Source of the DNA: Kitasatospora aureofaciens
GTDB lineage: Bacteria > Actinomycetota > Actinomycetes > Streptomycetales > Streptomycetaceae
Reading direction: 5' to 3'
DNA length: 64,000 bases
NCBI RefSeq assembly: GCF_019192735.1
Contig: NZ_JAHTKP010000005.1
Coordinates: 124,001 to 188,000 of the forward strand
Numbering within the stretch: the first letter of the stretch is position 1; each line of letters begins with the position of its first letter. The notes beneath the pieces were generated by a model. It searched no databases, was not told the DNA's origin, and saw nothing but the letters and a program-made list of their open reading frames with translations. Positions 40,765 through 49,183 of the stretch are shown here, in pieces. A program made the position numbers and the translations under genes.

Positions 40765-43011
40765 GTGAGCGCAGCCCGCCGCCGAAGAAGCCCCGCACCC
40801 GCCTCGCCCGCCCGGCGGGGCCGGCGCGGGATCCCCCGTCAGCGGCCGATGCGCACGCACTGGCTGCTGCTGACCGTCCTGCTGTTCACCCTCGTCACCA
40901 CCCTGCTGTTCCAGGGCTACACCCAGCACCTGTACGACGACCGCCCCGACGGGGACGCCACCCCGGCCGCCGCGGGCACCGTCCCCGAGGCGATCCACAC
41001 CGGCGGCCCGGTGATCGACACCGTCGACGGCAAGCCCCGCAGCGCGACCCCCAAGCCCGGCACGATCGCCCTCACCTTCGACGACGGCCCGGACCCGCGG
41101 TGGACCCCGAAGATCCTCGACGTCCTGCACCGGGCCGGGGTCCACGCCACCTTCTTCGTGGTCGGCACCCAGGCCGCTGCCCACCCCGAACTGGTGCAGC
41201 GGATGATCGCCGAGGGCCACCAGCTCGGCGTGCACACCTTCACCCACACCGATCTCGGCGCCGCGCCCGCCTGGCGCCGCACGCTGGAACTGCGCGAGGC
41301 CCAGCTGACGCTGGCCGGGGCGGCGGGCGTGACGAGTTCGCTGCTGCGCCCGCCGTACTCCTCGACCGCCGACGCCCTGGACGACCCCGGCTGGTCCGCC
41401 GTCCAGCAGGCCGGGCGCGAGGGCTACCTGACCGTGCTGACCACCCAGGACAGCGAGGACTGGCGCCGCCCCGGCGTGGGCGAGATCGTCAAGAACGCCA
41501 CCGGCGGGCCCGGCAACCAGGGCCAGATCCTGCTGATGCACGACGCCGGCGGCGACCGCTCGCAGAGCGTCGCCGCGCTGGACGGTGTGCTGTCCACGCT
41601 GAAGGCCCGCGGCTTCCGCTTCACCACCGTGAGCGACGCGGTCGGCCTGCCCGACCCGGTCCGCCCGGCCGGGGCGGGCGACCACTGGCAGGGCCTGGCC
41701 CTGATCTGGCTCATGCGGGCGGGCAACTGGGTGCTCAGCGTGCTGGGCTGGCTGCTGTGGGCGGCCGGCGCGGTGAGCGTGCTGCGCGCGGTGGCCGTGC
41801 TGGTGGCCGCGGCCCGGCACAAGCGGCTGCGCCGCCGCGGCTGGGGCCCGCCGGTGACCGAGCCGGTGAGCGTGATCGTGCCGGCGTACAACGAGGTGGC
41901 CGGGATCGAGCCGGCGGTGCGCTCGCTGCTCGCCTCGGACCACCCGGTCGAGGTGATCGTGGTCGACGACGGCTCCACGGACGGCACCGCCGACCTGGTG
42001 GAGTCGCTGGACCTGCCGTACGTCCGGGTGATCCGGCAGGAGAACGCGGGCAAGCCGGCCGCCCTCAACACCGGGATCGCCGCCGCCCGGGCCGAGCTGC
42101 TGGTGATGGTGGACGGCGACACGGTCTTCGAGCCGGACGCCGTCCGGATGCTGGTGCAGCCGTTCGCCGATCCGGCGGTCGGTGCCGTCTCGGGCAACGC
42201 CAAGGTGGTCAACCGCGGCGGGCTGCTGGGGCGTTGGCAGCACATCGAGTACGTGGTCGGGTTCAACCTGGACCGCCGGCTGTTCGACCTCGGCGAGTGC
42301 ATGCCGACCGTCCCGGGCGCGGTCGGCGCCTTCCGCCGCTCCGCGCTGCTCGCCGTCGGCGGGGTCGGCGAGGAGACCCTGGCCGAGGACACCGACCTCA
42401 CCATGGCCCTCTGCCGGGACGGCTGGCGGGTCGTGTACGAGGAGCGGGCCAAGGCCTGGACGGAGGCGCCCGCCTCGCTGAGCGCCCTGTGGCGGCAGCG
42501 CTACCGCTGGTGCTACGGCACCCTGCAGGCGATGTGGAAGCACCGCGGCGCGCTGGCCCAGGGCGGGCAGGCCGGCAAGCTGGGCCGGCGCGGCCTGCTC
42601 TACCTGCTGATGTTCCAGGTGCTGCTGCCGCTGCTCGCCCCGGTCGTGGACGTCTTCGCGCTGTACGGCGTGGCGTTCCTGGACCCGGTCCGGATCATCG
42701 GCGTGTGGGCCGGGTTCCTGCTGATCCAGATGCTGATGGGCGCGTACGCGTTCCGGCTCGACAAGGAGCGGCTGGGACCGCTGTGGAGCCTGCCGCTGCA
42801 GCAGTTCGTCTACCGGCAGCTGATGTACCTGGTGGTGATCCAGTCGGTGTTCACGGCGCTGGCCGGCTCCCGGCTGCGCTGGCAGCGGATGCAGCGGTAC
42901 GGCAGCCTCCAGGTGCCCGTCGCCGCGGACACTCCTCCGGAGCCGGTCGGGGTGGGCGGCTATCGTGCACAGGTGCACGAGGCGGCCCGGAACCCCGGGC
43001 ACGGCACGTGA
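40765..43011 (+). CDS. Bifunctional polysaccharide deacetylase / family 2 glycosyltransferase
   Basis: This protein of about 748 residues has two enzyme parts. After an Arg-rich start and one membrane helix (WLLLTVLLFTLVTTLLF), a NodB-type deacetylase has TFDDGPD, HTFTHTD and RPPYSST. Then, after a membrane segment, a GT2 synthase has VVDDGSTDGT, VDGDTVFEPD, EDTDLTM and QRYRW, the D,D,D,QxxRW set of processive synthases, followed by three or four C-terminal helices. Such fusions are predicted to make and de-N-acetylate a surface glycan. I prefer GTG 40765; in-frame starts at 40723 and 40849 are possible. A Ser/Thr kinase gene follows 12 bp later. Confidence 0.88.
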   Translation: MSAARRRRSPAPASPARRGRRGIPRQRPMRTHWLLLTVLLFTLVTTLLFQGYTQHLYDDRPDGDATPAAAGTVPEAIHTGGPVIDTVDGKPRSATPKPGTIALTFDDGPDPRWTPKILDVLHRAGVHATFFVVGTQAAAHPELVQRMIAEGHQLGVHTFTHTDLGAAPAWRRTLELREAQLTLAGAAGVTSSLLRPPYSSTADALDDPGWSAVQQAGREGYLTVLTTQDSEDWRRPGVGEIVKNATGGPGNQGQILLMHDAGGDRSQSVAALDGVLSTLKARGFRFTTVSDAVGLPDPVRPAGAGDHWQGLALIWLMRAGNWVLSVLGWLLWAAGAVSVLRAVAVLVAAARHKRLRRRGWGPPVTEPVSVIVPAYNEVAGIEPAVRSLLASDHPVEVIVVDDGSTDGTADLVESLDLPYVRVIRQENAGKPAALNTGIAAARAELLVMVDGDTVFEPDAVRMLVQPFADPAVGAVSGNAKVVNRGGLLGRWQHIEYVVGFNLDRRLFDLGECMPTVPGAVGAFRRSALLAVGGVGEETLAEDTDLTMALCRDGWRVVYEERAKAWTEAPASLSALWRQRYRWCYGTLQAMWKHRGALAQGGQAGKLGRRGLLYLLMFQVLLPLLAPVVDVFALYGVAFLDPVRIIGVWAGFLLIQMLMGAYAFRLDKERLGPLWSLPLQQFVYRQLMYLVVIQSVFTALAGSRLRWQRMQRYGSLQVPVAADTPPEPVGVGGYRAQVHEAARNPGHGT

Positions 43012-43023
43012 GGGGAGTTCCAG

Positions 43024-44535
43024 GTGATCGGACGGGCGCTCAACGGGCGGTACGAACTCGTCGAGATACTCGGCGTCGGCGGCATGGCCACCGTCTGGCG
43101 CGGGGTGGACCGCGTGCTGGGACGCCAGGTGGCCGTCAAGGTCCTCAACGGGGGCCTCGCCGACGACCCGCGCTTCGCCGAGCGCTTCAGCCGGGAGGCG
43201 CAGCACGCGGCGATGCTGGTGCACCCGAGGATCGTCATGGTCTTCGACTCGGGCGTCGACCAGGGCACGCCGTTCATCGTCATGGAGCTGGTGCACGGGC
43301 GCTCGCTGGCCGCGGTATTGGCGCAGCAGCCGACCCTGCCGGTGGAACGCGCCGTCGGCATCGCGGCGGCGGTCTGCGAGGCCCTGGCGGTCGCGCACGC
43401 GGCCGGGCTGGTCCACCGGGACATCAAGCCCGGCAACATCATGATCACCGACGACGGCGGGGTGAAGGTCGTCGACTTCGGCATCGCCCGCGCCGGGTCG
43501 TCCAGCAACCTGACCCAGACGGCGAGTGTGCTCGGCACGGCCGCGTACCTGTCGCCCGAGCAGGCCACCGCCTCCGCGCTGGACGGCCGCACCGACCTCT
43601 ACGCGGTCGGCTGCGTGCTGACCGAGATGCTGACGGGGGAGACCCCGTTCACGGCCGAGACCCCGGTGGCGATCGCGTTCAAGCACGTCAGCGAGCAGCC
43701 GCTGCCGCCGTCCACCCGTCGCCCCGGGCTGCCGCCCGCGCTGGACGGGGTCGTCCTCCGCCTTCTCGCCAAGAACCCCGCCGACCGGCCGGCGGACGCC
43801 GCAGCGGCGCGGGCCGAGCTGCTGGCCACCGTCCCGGGCCTGGCCGTCGGAGACCCGACGGCGGAGCTGCTGGCGACCGCAGCCCCGACCCAGATGCTGC
43901 CGCCGATTGCCCCGGTGAACTCGGACCAGCAGCACACCACCCTCCTCCCACCCCAGGCCCCGGCCACCTCCCTGATGGCCCCCGTCCCGGCCGCCCCGCC
44001 CGTGCCCCCCACCCGGGACCGCCGTCGCAAGCCCCTCGTCCTCGGCGCCTTGGGCGTGGCCGGCCTGGCCGGGGTCGCCGCCATCGCCCTCACCGCCTTC
44101 GACGAGCCCGCCGGCAACGCCGCCGCCAAGCCCCCGGCCGCCGCCACCGCGCCCGCCGCTGCGACGCCCACCCCGACCCCGAGCGCCGCCCCCACCACCG
44201 CGGCCGGCCTGTCCGCCCCGAGCCCGACCGTCCCGCGCAACCAGCCCCCGGCCGTCCAGCTGAACGCCCTCCGCCAGGCCGTCGCCCAGACGCCGATCGG
44301 TGGCAAGGAACGCGACCGCCAGATGGAGCTCCTGCGCGTTCTCGACAGCGCCGCTGCGAGCCTCAACGAGGGCAATCCCGACGACGCCGCCCAGGGGTTG
44401 AAGGACGCCCAGAAGCTGGTCCGCGACCTGAGCAAGAAGCACGCCATCGACGGCCCCACCACCCAGAACTGGAACTCCCGGCTCGGCGCCCTCTTCAGCG
44501 CCCTGCACACGGCGGCCGACAACCAGAACGACTGA
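43024..44535 (+). CDS. Membrane Ser/Thr protein kinase
   Basis: This 503-residue Hanks-type kinase has the Gly loop GVGGMATV (17-24), Lys39 in VAVKVL, catalytic loop HRDIKPGNIM, DFG in VVDFGIARAG and SPEQAT in place of APE. A Pro-rich linker leads to one membrane helix (VLGALGVAGLAGVAAIALTA). The outer part is Ala/Pro/Thr-rich, then a coiled region (ALRQAVAQTPIGGKERDRQM); no PASTA domains are seen. The position 12 bp after the glycan synthase suggests control of envelope synthesis. Confidence 0.9.
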   Translation: MIGRALNGRYELVEILGVGGMATVWRGVDRVLGRQVAVKVLNGGLADDPRFAERFSREAQHAAMLVHPRIVMVFDSGVDQGTPFIVMELVHGRSLAAVLAQQPTLPVERAVGIAAAVCEALAVAHAAGLVHRDIKPGNIMITDDGGVKVVDFGIARAGSSSNLTQTASVLGTAAYLSPEQATASALDGRTDLYAVGCVLTEMLTGETPFTAETPVAIAFKHVSEQPLPPSTRRPGLPPALDGVVLRLLAKNPADRPADAAAARAELLATVPGLAVGDPTAELLATAAPTQMLPPIAPVNSDQQHTTLLPPQAPATSLMAPVPAAPPVPPTRDRRRKPLVLGALGVAGLAGVAAIALTAFDEPAGNAAAKPPAAATAPAAATPTPTPSAAPTTAAGLSAPSPTVPRNQPPAVQLNALRQAVAQTPIGGKERDRQMELLRVLDSAAASLNEGNPDDAAQGLKDAQKLVRDLSKKHAIDGPTTQNWNSRLGALFSALHTAADNQND

Positions 44536-44562
44536 CGGGACGTCCGGGGCCACAATGGGCCC

Positions 44563-44934
44563 GTGCTGACCATCGGATCCCTCGTCCTCGGCGTCTCCGA
44601 CATGCCGCGCGCGGTCGCCTTCTGGACGGCCGCGCTGGGCTACGCCCCGCGCAACGGTGTGGTCGAGGAGGACTGGACGGTGCTCGTCCCCGCCGACGGG
44701 AACGGCGTCCAACTCGCCCTGGGCTTCAGCGAGTCGCCCGTCCAGGAGCACCCGCGCGTCCATCTCGACCTCTATGCCAAGGACGCCGCCGACCAGGCCG
44801 CCGAGGTCGAGCGCCTGCTCGCCCTCGGCGCGCAGGAGGTCGCCTGGGACCTCTACCCCGAGGACCCGGACTTCGTCGTCCTCGCCGACCCCGACGGCAA
44901 CCGCTTCTGCGTCATCGACACCGCGCACGGCTGA
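44563..44934 (+). CDS. VOC-superfamily (glyoxalase/dioxygenase-like) protein
   Basis: This 123-residue protein has the paired beta-alpha-beta-beta-beta fold of the vicinal oxygen chelate superfamily: GSLVLGVSDMPRAVAFWTAA at the start and VHLDLYAKDAADQAAEVERL, then DFVVLADPDGNRFCVID at the end. Metal-ligand candidates are His in VHLDL and Glu/Asp near the end. The substrate is unknown. It starts 27 bp after the kinase gene and may be cotranscribed. Confidence 0.85.
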   Translation: MLTIGSLVLGVSDMPRAVAFWTAALGYAPRNGVVEEDWTVLVPADGNGVQLALGFSESPVQEHPRVHLDLYAKDAADQAAEVERLLALGAQEVAWDLYPEDPDFVVLADPDGNRFCVIDTAHG

Positions 44935-44938
44935 TTCG

Positions 44939-44959
44939 TTGTCCACAGCCTGTGGATAG
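44939..44959. promoter_or_regulatory. Pair of DnaA-box-like sequences
   Basis: TTGTCCACA (44939-44947) and, inverted, TGTGGATAG (44951-44959) resemble actinobacterial DnaA boxes. Only two are present and no replication gene is nearby, so this is not an origin. Confidence 0.4.
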
Positions 44960-44993
44960 TGGAGGGAGCGGGAAGTCGGATCGGCCGACTGTG

Positions 44994-45024
44994 CCCGTGC
45001 CGACTCGCGGGGAGTCGGCACGGG
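44994..45024 (+). terminator. Terminator hairpin after VOC gene
   Basis: CCCGTGCCGACTC (44994-45006) and GAGTCGGCACGGG (45012-45024) are perfect 13-bp arms with a five-base loop, 60 bp after the plus-strand stop. The spacer between it and the DUF397 terminator shows no supported gene. Confidence 0.75.
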
Positions 45025-45174
45025 AGCAGTTGGGGCAGGGGAATGACGTGGTGTGGTTCGTGTGGATGCCCTCCGGTGCGGTCGTCTACCGGGCGGCGGT
45101 GTCGTGCCCGCCTCGTGGAGTCCACGGGCCTGTGATTCCCTGTCCGATCGGTAGGTGAAGGACCTGGCAGTGCG

Positions 45175-45208
45175 GCGGCCCTTCGCGCGAGTTCGCGCGA
45201 AGGGCCGC
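45175..45208 (-). terminator. Very strong terminator after DUF397 gene
   Basis: GCGGCCCTTCGCGCGA (45175-45190) and TCGCGCGAAGGGCCGC (45193-45208) are perfect 16-bp arms, five bases past the minus-strand DUF397 stop. Confidence 0.85.
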
Positions 45209-45213
45209 TGGGT

Positions 45214-45405
45214 TTAGGCGTGGTGGTCGAATTGGCCGGCTTTGATGGCTTGGAGGAACGCGGCGAACGTGGTGGGCGCGGTGCGGATGATGAGGTGGTC
45301 TTCGTCGGACTCGCGAAGTTCGACCAGCCCGTTGACGGCGCGCACCTCCACACATTCATTGCTTGAGGCGCTGAAGCTGGACTTCTGCCACTCTGAGCTA
45401 GGCAT
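45214..45405 (-). CDS. DUF397 small protein
   Basis: This 63-residue protein has the typical DUF397 sequence: WQKSSFSASSNECVEV, VRAVNGLVELRESDE, TTFAAFLQAIKAGQFD. Its start overlaps the end of the XRE regulator gene by 8 bp. The XRE/DUF397 pair is very common in Streptomyces and is thought to work as a two-part regulatory or antitoxin-like unit (as with WhiJ-type loci); which does what here is not visible. Confidence 0.92.
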   Translation of the reverse strand: MPSSEWQKSSFSASSNECVEVRAVNGLVELRESDEDHLIIRTAPTTFAAFLQAIKAGQFDHHA

Positions 45406-46261
45406 AGGTGGATTTCATTTCTTTCATGATGGATCGGATGAAGTCGCGCGATTGTTCTTCGGAAAGAGCAGTGGAGTCCAAACTGGAGAAGATGGTTCGG
45501 TGCTTGGCCAGGTTGGCCGGTGAGTCAAAGAACAGAGCGCCCTGGGAAACGTCCATCTCGATGGTGTCCAGCTCAGGGACCGGCCCCTCGATGTAGGTCA
45601 GGTTCTCGCCGGCGCCCGGGAAGGTGTCAACGGCGAACGGCACCACTCGAACGGAGATTCCGGGCTGTTCGGAGTCATCAAGCAGGGCGGCGAGTTGATC
45701 CACGAGCACCATGGGACCGCCGAACTGCATTCGCAGAGCGGCCTCGTGGACAAAAGCTCGGAGGGGAGTTGCCCCGGAACGAACAACTTCCTGGCGCCTG
45801 AGTCGAAAGGTCGTCCTAGTGTCGATCTCTTGTGAGGACAGGGGAGGAACAAGCCGGGCGAACACTGCGGATGCGTAGGCGCTGGTCTGGAGCAGGCCAG
45901 GCATGTAGACCGTGTTGCAGAAGGTGATTCGCTTGGCGTGACCCTCAAGCTCTGCCACCTCAAGGAAATCGACGGTCAGGGTGTTGCGGTACTCCTCCCA
46001 CCAGCCCTTCCCGCGCTCCGAGGCCATGTCGGCTAGCGCATCGATCAAGGGCCGGTTGGTGCACATGCATACGGCGGCGATGGTCCGCAGGCGTTCGACG
46101 CTGATCCCACTCTTCCCGCTCTCCATCTGTGTGACTTGGGCAGCGTGGATGCCGAGTTCGCGTGCCAGCTGGCTACCGCCGAGGCCGGCCTGCTCCCGGA
46201 TCCTCCGCAACTCCGTTCCCAGCCGCCGCTGGCGCAAGGTTGGGTTCGATCGAAGGGCCAT
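45398..46261 (-). CDS. XRE-family regulator with DUF5753 domain
   Basis: This 287-residue protein has a helix-turn-helix (GLGGSQLARELGIHAAQVTQ, SGKSGISVERLRTI) and then the DUF5753 domain (WWEEYRNTL, YMPGLLQTSAYASAV, FVHEAALRMQFGG, VVPFAVDTFPGAG, TYIEGPV). ATG 46261 has GAGAGGA upstream. It is part of a DUF397-coupled pair. AT content is visibly higher than in the neighbours, a hint that this cassette may be mobile on evolutionary time. Confidence 0.92.
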   Translation of the reverse strand: MALRSNPTLRQRRLGTELRRIREQAGLGGSQLARELGIHAAQVTQMESGKSGISVERLRTIAAVCMCTNRPLIDALADMASERGKGWWEEYRNTLTVDFLEVAELEGHAKRITFCNTVYMPGLLQTSAYASAVFARLVPPLSSQEIDTRTTFRLRRQEVVRSGATPLRAFVHEAALRMQFGGPMVLVDQLAALLDDSEQPGISVRVVPFAVDTFPGAGENLTYIEGPVPELDTIEMDVSQGALFFDSPANLAKHRTIFSSLDSTALSEEQSRDFIRSIMKEMKSTYA

Positions 46262-46506
46262 GGCGTCCTCTCTGCGGGTAATGAGATCAGTGTGCCGCAG
46301 GCCTCGGAGGCGGTGGCAGTCACGTTCGGGGGAACTTCTGGACAGTGGTCTCAAATTTGAGACTCTGTGCGCTATGGTCGATCTCACATCGATCCGACGG
46401 GTCGTCAGTAACGCCCTGTCGCACCGCAGAGCAGCCATGCCCTGGCCTGGCTCACGGCGACGTATCCGTCGACTCACCCCTCCACACAACGCCCGGGAGA
46501 CCTCCC

Positions 46507-46872
46507 ATGCGTCACCTCAACACGCCCTCCCTCGCCATCGCCCGCCAGTCCCTCCACGACGCGATGACCCGCGTCGGCTGGTCGCCCTCCGCCATCGCCG
46601 ACGCCGAACTCGCCCTCGTCGAGCTGCTCGTGAACGCCTGGCGGCACGGGGACACCCCCGCGCCCGTCGTCCAGATCCTCGCCGTCAACAACACCCTCCG
46701 GGTCTCCGTCGCCGACGAGAGCCCCAAGCTCCCCGAGCAGCGAACCCCGGCCCCCCTCGCCGAGTCCGGGCGGGGCCTGCAGCTCGTCGAGGGCCTCACC
46801 CACCGCTGGGGTGTCGACCCGCAGAAGCGTGGCAAGTTCATCTGGTTCGAGCTGGAGCTGGACGCCGCCTGA
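46507..46872 (+). CDS. GHKL ATPase, anti-sigma-factor kinase-like
   Basis: This 121-residue protein is a minimal HATPase: helix DAELALVELLVNAWRHG (N-box), G1 VADESP and G2 ESGRGLQLVEGL. It resembles RsbW-type kinases encoded near XRE/DUF397 pairs in Streptomyces. ATG 46507 follows GGGAGACC. It is divergent from the XRE gene across 245 bp and overlaps the next gene by ATGA. Confidence 0.88.
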   Translation: MRHLNTPSLAIARQSLHDAMTRVGWSPSAIADAELALVELLVNAWRHGDTPAPVVQILAVNNTLRVSVADESPKLPEQRTPAPLAESGRGLQLVEGLTHRWGVDPQKRGKFIWFELELDAA

Positions 46873-47126
46873 TGCCCATCCACCGCCACCCGATGAAGCC
46901 GACCGACCCTCGCGTCCGCTTCTACACCGAGGACCAGATCCGCACGCTCATCGCCGAAGTCAACGAGCGCGGACGCAAGTTCGGCCTGGTCTGGCCCTCC
47001 GCGACCACCGACCGCACCCTCGACGGTCGAGTGCTCGTCCGCTTCAACACCGCCCCCGCCACAACCCTGCTCAACCTCCTCTCCCTCCTCCTCGACGCCG
47101 AGCGGGGTGACCCGTGGGAGTCCTGA
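46872..47126 (+). CDS. Small protein of the XRE/ATPase cassette
   Basis: This 84-residue protein starts in an ATGA overlap with the ATPase stop. It has DPRVRFYTEDQIRTLIAEVN, KFGLVWPSAT and LNLLSLLLDAERGD. Its function is unknown and it has no membrane helix. The overlapped start and the codon use support a real gene. Confidence 0.7.
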   Translation: MPIHRHPMKPTDPRVRFYTEDQIRTLIAEVNERGRKFGLVWPSATTDRTLDGRVLVRFNTAPATTLLNLLSLLLDAERGDPWES

Positions 47127-47359
47127 TCCCCCTCGTCACCACCCCCGCCGCCCACACCGAGCGGACCACCGTCCACCAGCTCGCCGCCGAGCCCGTCCCC
47201 GACGCCACCGTCCAGCTCCGGGTCGCCGTCGACCTCGACGTCCACGCCGCCCCCGGCGCCCACCTCGCCTTCCCGCTCACCCGCGACCAGGCCGAGGACC
47301 TGCTCTTCTCCCTCGCCGCCCGCCTCGGCTTCAACACGCCGATCAGGCTCCGCCGATGA
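47114..47359 (+). CDS. Small protein of the XRE/ATPase cassette
   Basis: This 81-residue protein from GTG 47114 overlaps the previous gene by 13 bp and the next by ATGA. It contains VQLRVAVDLDVHAAPGAHLA and LTRDQAEDLLFSLAARLGF. I do not recognise a family. It is tightly packed in a four-gene set with the ATPase. Confidence 0.65.
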   Translation: MGVLIPLVTTPAAHTERTTVHQLAAEPVPDATVQLRVAVDLDVHAAPGAHLAFPLTRDQAEDLLFSLAARLGFNTPIRLRR

Positions 47360-47529
47360 GGCCCGGTACCGCCGACTTCCTGATCGGCGCGGCCTTCGTG
47401 GCCCTCCTCGCCCTCGCCCTCGCCACCGTCGTGCTCGGCGTCATCGCGACCCTGAGGATGCCGCGCCCGGACGACGACCACCACCGGCCGCCCACTCCCG
47501 ACCGGAAGCGCAACGGCATACCCGGCTGA
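47356..47529 (+). CDS. Small single-helix membrane protein
   Basis: This 57-residue protein has one membrane helix (FLIGAAFVALLALALATVVL, residues 8-27) and a basic Pro/Asp-rich cytoplasmic tail. It is the last gene of the ATPase cassette. Its function is unknown. Confidence 0.6.
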   Translation: MRPGTADFLIGAAFVALLALALATVVLGVIATLRMPRPDDDHHRPPTPDRKRNGIPG

Positions 47530-47673
47530 GCCCGGGCATCAGCACGGCGGGTACGCGTGCACAGGCCCGCCGTGCTGGATCAGCCCTGCCGGATCAACCC
47601 CGCCGCCGGATCCGGCCCGCCACGTTGCTGCGGGATCACCACGGACAGCCAGTCGGCAGACGCTGGGCACGAC

Positions 47674-47717
47674 GGAGGCCCCCGGCTCCGTCGTGTCGGA
47701 CGGAACCGGGGGCCTCC
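47674..47717. terminator. Bidirectional terminator hairpin
   Basis: GGAGGCCCCCGG (47674-47685) pairs with CCGGGGGCCTCC (47706-47717), with further pairing of CTCCGTC and GACGGA inside. It separates the plus-strand cassette from the minus-strand tatA. Confidence 0.72.
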
Positions 47718-47742
47718 GGAAGATCTGCGGGACTCAGGCGCC

Positions 47743-48027
47743 TCAGGTGGTCGTCTCGGGCCGCTTGGTCTCGGTCGCCTTGGTCACGTTGGTCGGCGTG
47801 ACGGCGGGGCGGTCGGCCGGCTGCTGGGCGGTGCTCTGCGCGGTGCCCGCCGCGGCGGTGTCGGCCGGGGCGTCGTCCTCGCGCAGCGCCTTCGTCTCCG
47901 CCTTGAGGATGCGCATCGACTTGCCGAGGCCGCGGGCCATCTCCGGCAGCTTCTTGGATCCGAACAGCAGGACTACGATCGCCAGCACCACCAGGAGGTG
48001 CCAGGGCTCAAGACCGTTCCGCAGCAT
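47743..48027 (-). CDS. tatA: Sec-independent translocase subunit TatA/E
   Basis: This 94-residue protein is part of the pore of the twin-arginine translocation system, which exports folded proteins. The short N-terminal helix ([19 protein letters not shown]) with the hinge FG and the amphipathic helix ([19 protein letters not shown]) are diagnostic, followed by a Thr/Ala/Pro-rich tail. No tatB or tatC is adjacent, which is normal for Streptomyces tatA copies. It could be an extra TatA. Confidence 0.92.
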   Translation of the reverse strand: MLRNGLEPWHLLVVLAIVVLLFGSKKLPEMARGLGKSMRILKAETKALREDDAPADTAAAGTAQSTAQQPADRPAVTPTNVTKATETKRPETTT

Positions 48028-48142
48028 CCCCGGCCACCGGTCCCTTCTTGTCTAGAGTCACGGGAGGGCTAGCGCCCACGCTGGCCAGTATGCCTGGCCG
48101 CGGCGACGAACGGATACACCGGCCGGGAAACGCTGGTCAAAA

Positions 48143-48184
48143 ACCGGGTGCCGCGGGAGCGGAGTGCGCGTGTCGGCACCCGGG
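48143..48184 (-). terminator. Possible hairpin after methyltransferase gene
   Basis: ACCGGGTGCCG (48143-48153) pairs with CGGCACCCGGG (48174-48184) around a 20-base loop. Related CCGGGTG motifs recur downstream to 48240. The spacer 48028-48245 shows no supported gene. Confidence 0.4.
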
Positions 48185-48245
48185 TTCGGCCGGAAACAGA
48201 CCCCGGGTGCCGGCTGCCCGCACGGGTCCACCCCCGGGTGGAGCC

Positions 48246-48881
48246 TTAGCCCATCCGACGGGCCAGCAGGTACCCGCGCCGGGTCGGGGCCTCCTCCGGC
48301 AGGCCGTCCCGCTCCAGCCGCGCCTCGACCGAGAATCCGGCCTCGGCGAGTCGCGCGGCGACGGCGTCCGTCTCCAGGAAGTGGAAGTCCACGTCGACCT
48401 GGTGCCCCCACCACTCGTCCATCCGCCGCACCTCGGTGCCCAGGTGGAACGAGACCAGCAGGACCCCGCCGGGCCGCAGCACCCGCCGCATCTCGGCGAA
48501 CGCGGGCGCCAGTTCGGCCGGTTCCAGGTGGATCACCGAGTACAGGGCCACGGCCGCCGCGAACTCGCCGTCCTCGGCGGGGAGTTCCAGCAGGTCGCCG
48601 GTGCGGAACGCGGCCTTCGGGTGCTCCCGCCGGGCCAGCTCCACCATCCGGGGCGAGAGGTCGATGCCGACGACCTCGGCCCCGCGCCCGGCCAGCCACC
48701 CGGCCACGTGCCCGGGCCCGCACCCGAGGTCGGCGACCACCCCGCCGGCCGCCTCCTCCACGACGACCCCGAGCAGCGCCCGGTCCACCGCCTTGTACGC
48801 CAGCTCACCCCCGATCCGCCCCAGATACTCCTCCGCCACGGTGTCGTAACTCCCGCGCACCCGCCCGTGATCAGCAACCAT
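48246..48881 (-). CDS. Class I SAM-dependent methyltransferase
   Basis: This 211-residue protein starts VRGSYDTVAEEYLGRI and has motif I VADLGCGPGHVAGWL, motif II VVGIDLSPRMVELAR and the later LRPGGVLLVSFH, as in UbiE/Methyltransf_11 small-molecule enzymes. The acceptor is unknown. ATG 48881 (MVADHG) is chosen. Confidence 0.88.
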   Translation of the reverse strand: MVADHGRVRGSYDTVAEEYLGRIGGELAYKAVDRALLGVVVEEAAGGVVADLGCGPGHVAGWLAGRGAEVVGIDLSPRMVELARREHPKAAFRTGDLLELPAEDGEFAAAVALYSVIHLEPAELAPAFAEMRRVLRPGGVLLVSFHLGTEVRRMDEWWGHQVDVDFHFLETDAVAARLAEAGFSVEARLERDGLPEEAPTRRGYLLARRMG

Positions 48882-48943
48882 GCCGCCCACCTTGACACGC
48901 CCGGCCGCGCCCGGGCGCTGAATTCCGGCGGTACCTTCGACGC

Positions 48944-49102
48944 ATGAACGAGCCGGCGATCGGGATCACCAAGCACCGGGGCCCTGCGGAGGCCGAGGAC
49001 GAGTGGCTGAGCCGCTTGGCGGACGCGGCGGAGGCCGAGGGCCTCGACGGTTCCGTCTCGCTGGAGGAGATGGCAGCCATGCTGCGCGCACACCGTGGCT
49101 GA
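48944..49102 (+). CDS. Small acidic protein of unknown function
   Basis: This 52-residue protein (start MNEPAIGITKHRGPAEAEDE, end MAAMLRAHRG) is amphipathic and helical. It is followed 17 bp later by a perfect terminator hairpin and shows coding-type third-position bias. I recognise no family. Confidence 0.55.
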   Translation: MNEPAIGITKHRGPAEAEDEWLSRLADAAEAEGLDGSVSLEEMAAMLRAHRG

Positions 49103-49118
49103 TTGCGCCTGAACGGCG

Positions 49119-49148
49119 GAGAGCCCCCGCCCGGGGGCGGGGGCTCTC
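49119..49148. terminator. Bidirectional terminator hairpin
   Basis: GAGAGCCCCCGCCC (49119-49132) and GGGCGGGGGCTCTC (49135-49148) are perfect 14-bp arms between the small plus-strand gene and the convergent MFS gene. Confidence 0.8.
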
Positions 49149-49183
49149 GATGACTCGCGTGGATCGTGCCGGGGCGGCCGGGG

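Noticed and set aside
44939..44959. Replication origin suggested by two DnaA-like boxes
   Set aside because: Only two boxes, no AT-rich region and no dnaA, dnaN or parAB nearby.
40075..45021. A 1648-codon open frame on the minus strand opposite the deacetylase, kinase and VOC genes
   Set aside because: It is the antisense shadow of strongly GC-biased genes. The translation is Gly/Ala/His-rich low complexity without domains, while the plus-strand genes have clear catalytic motifs.
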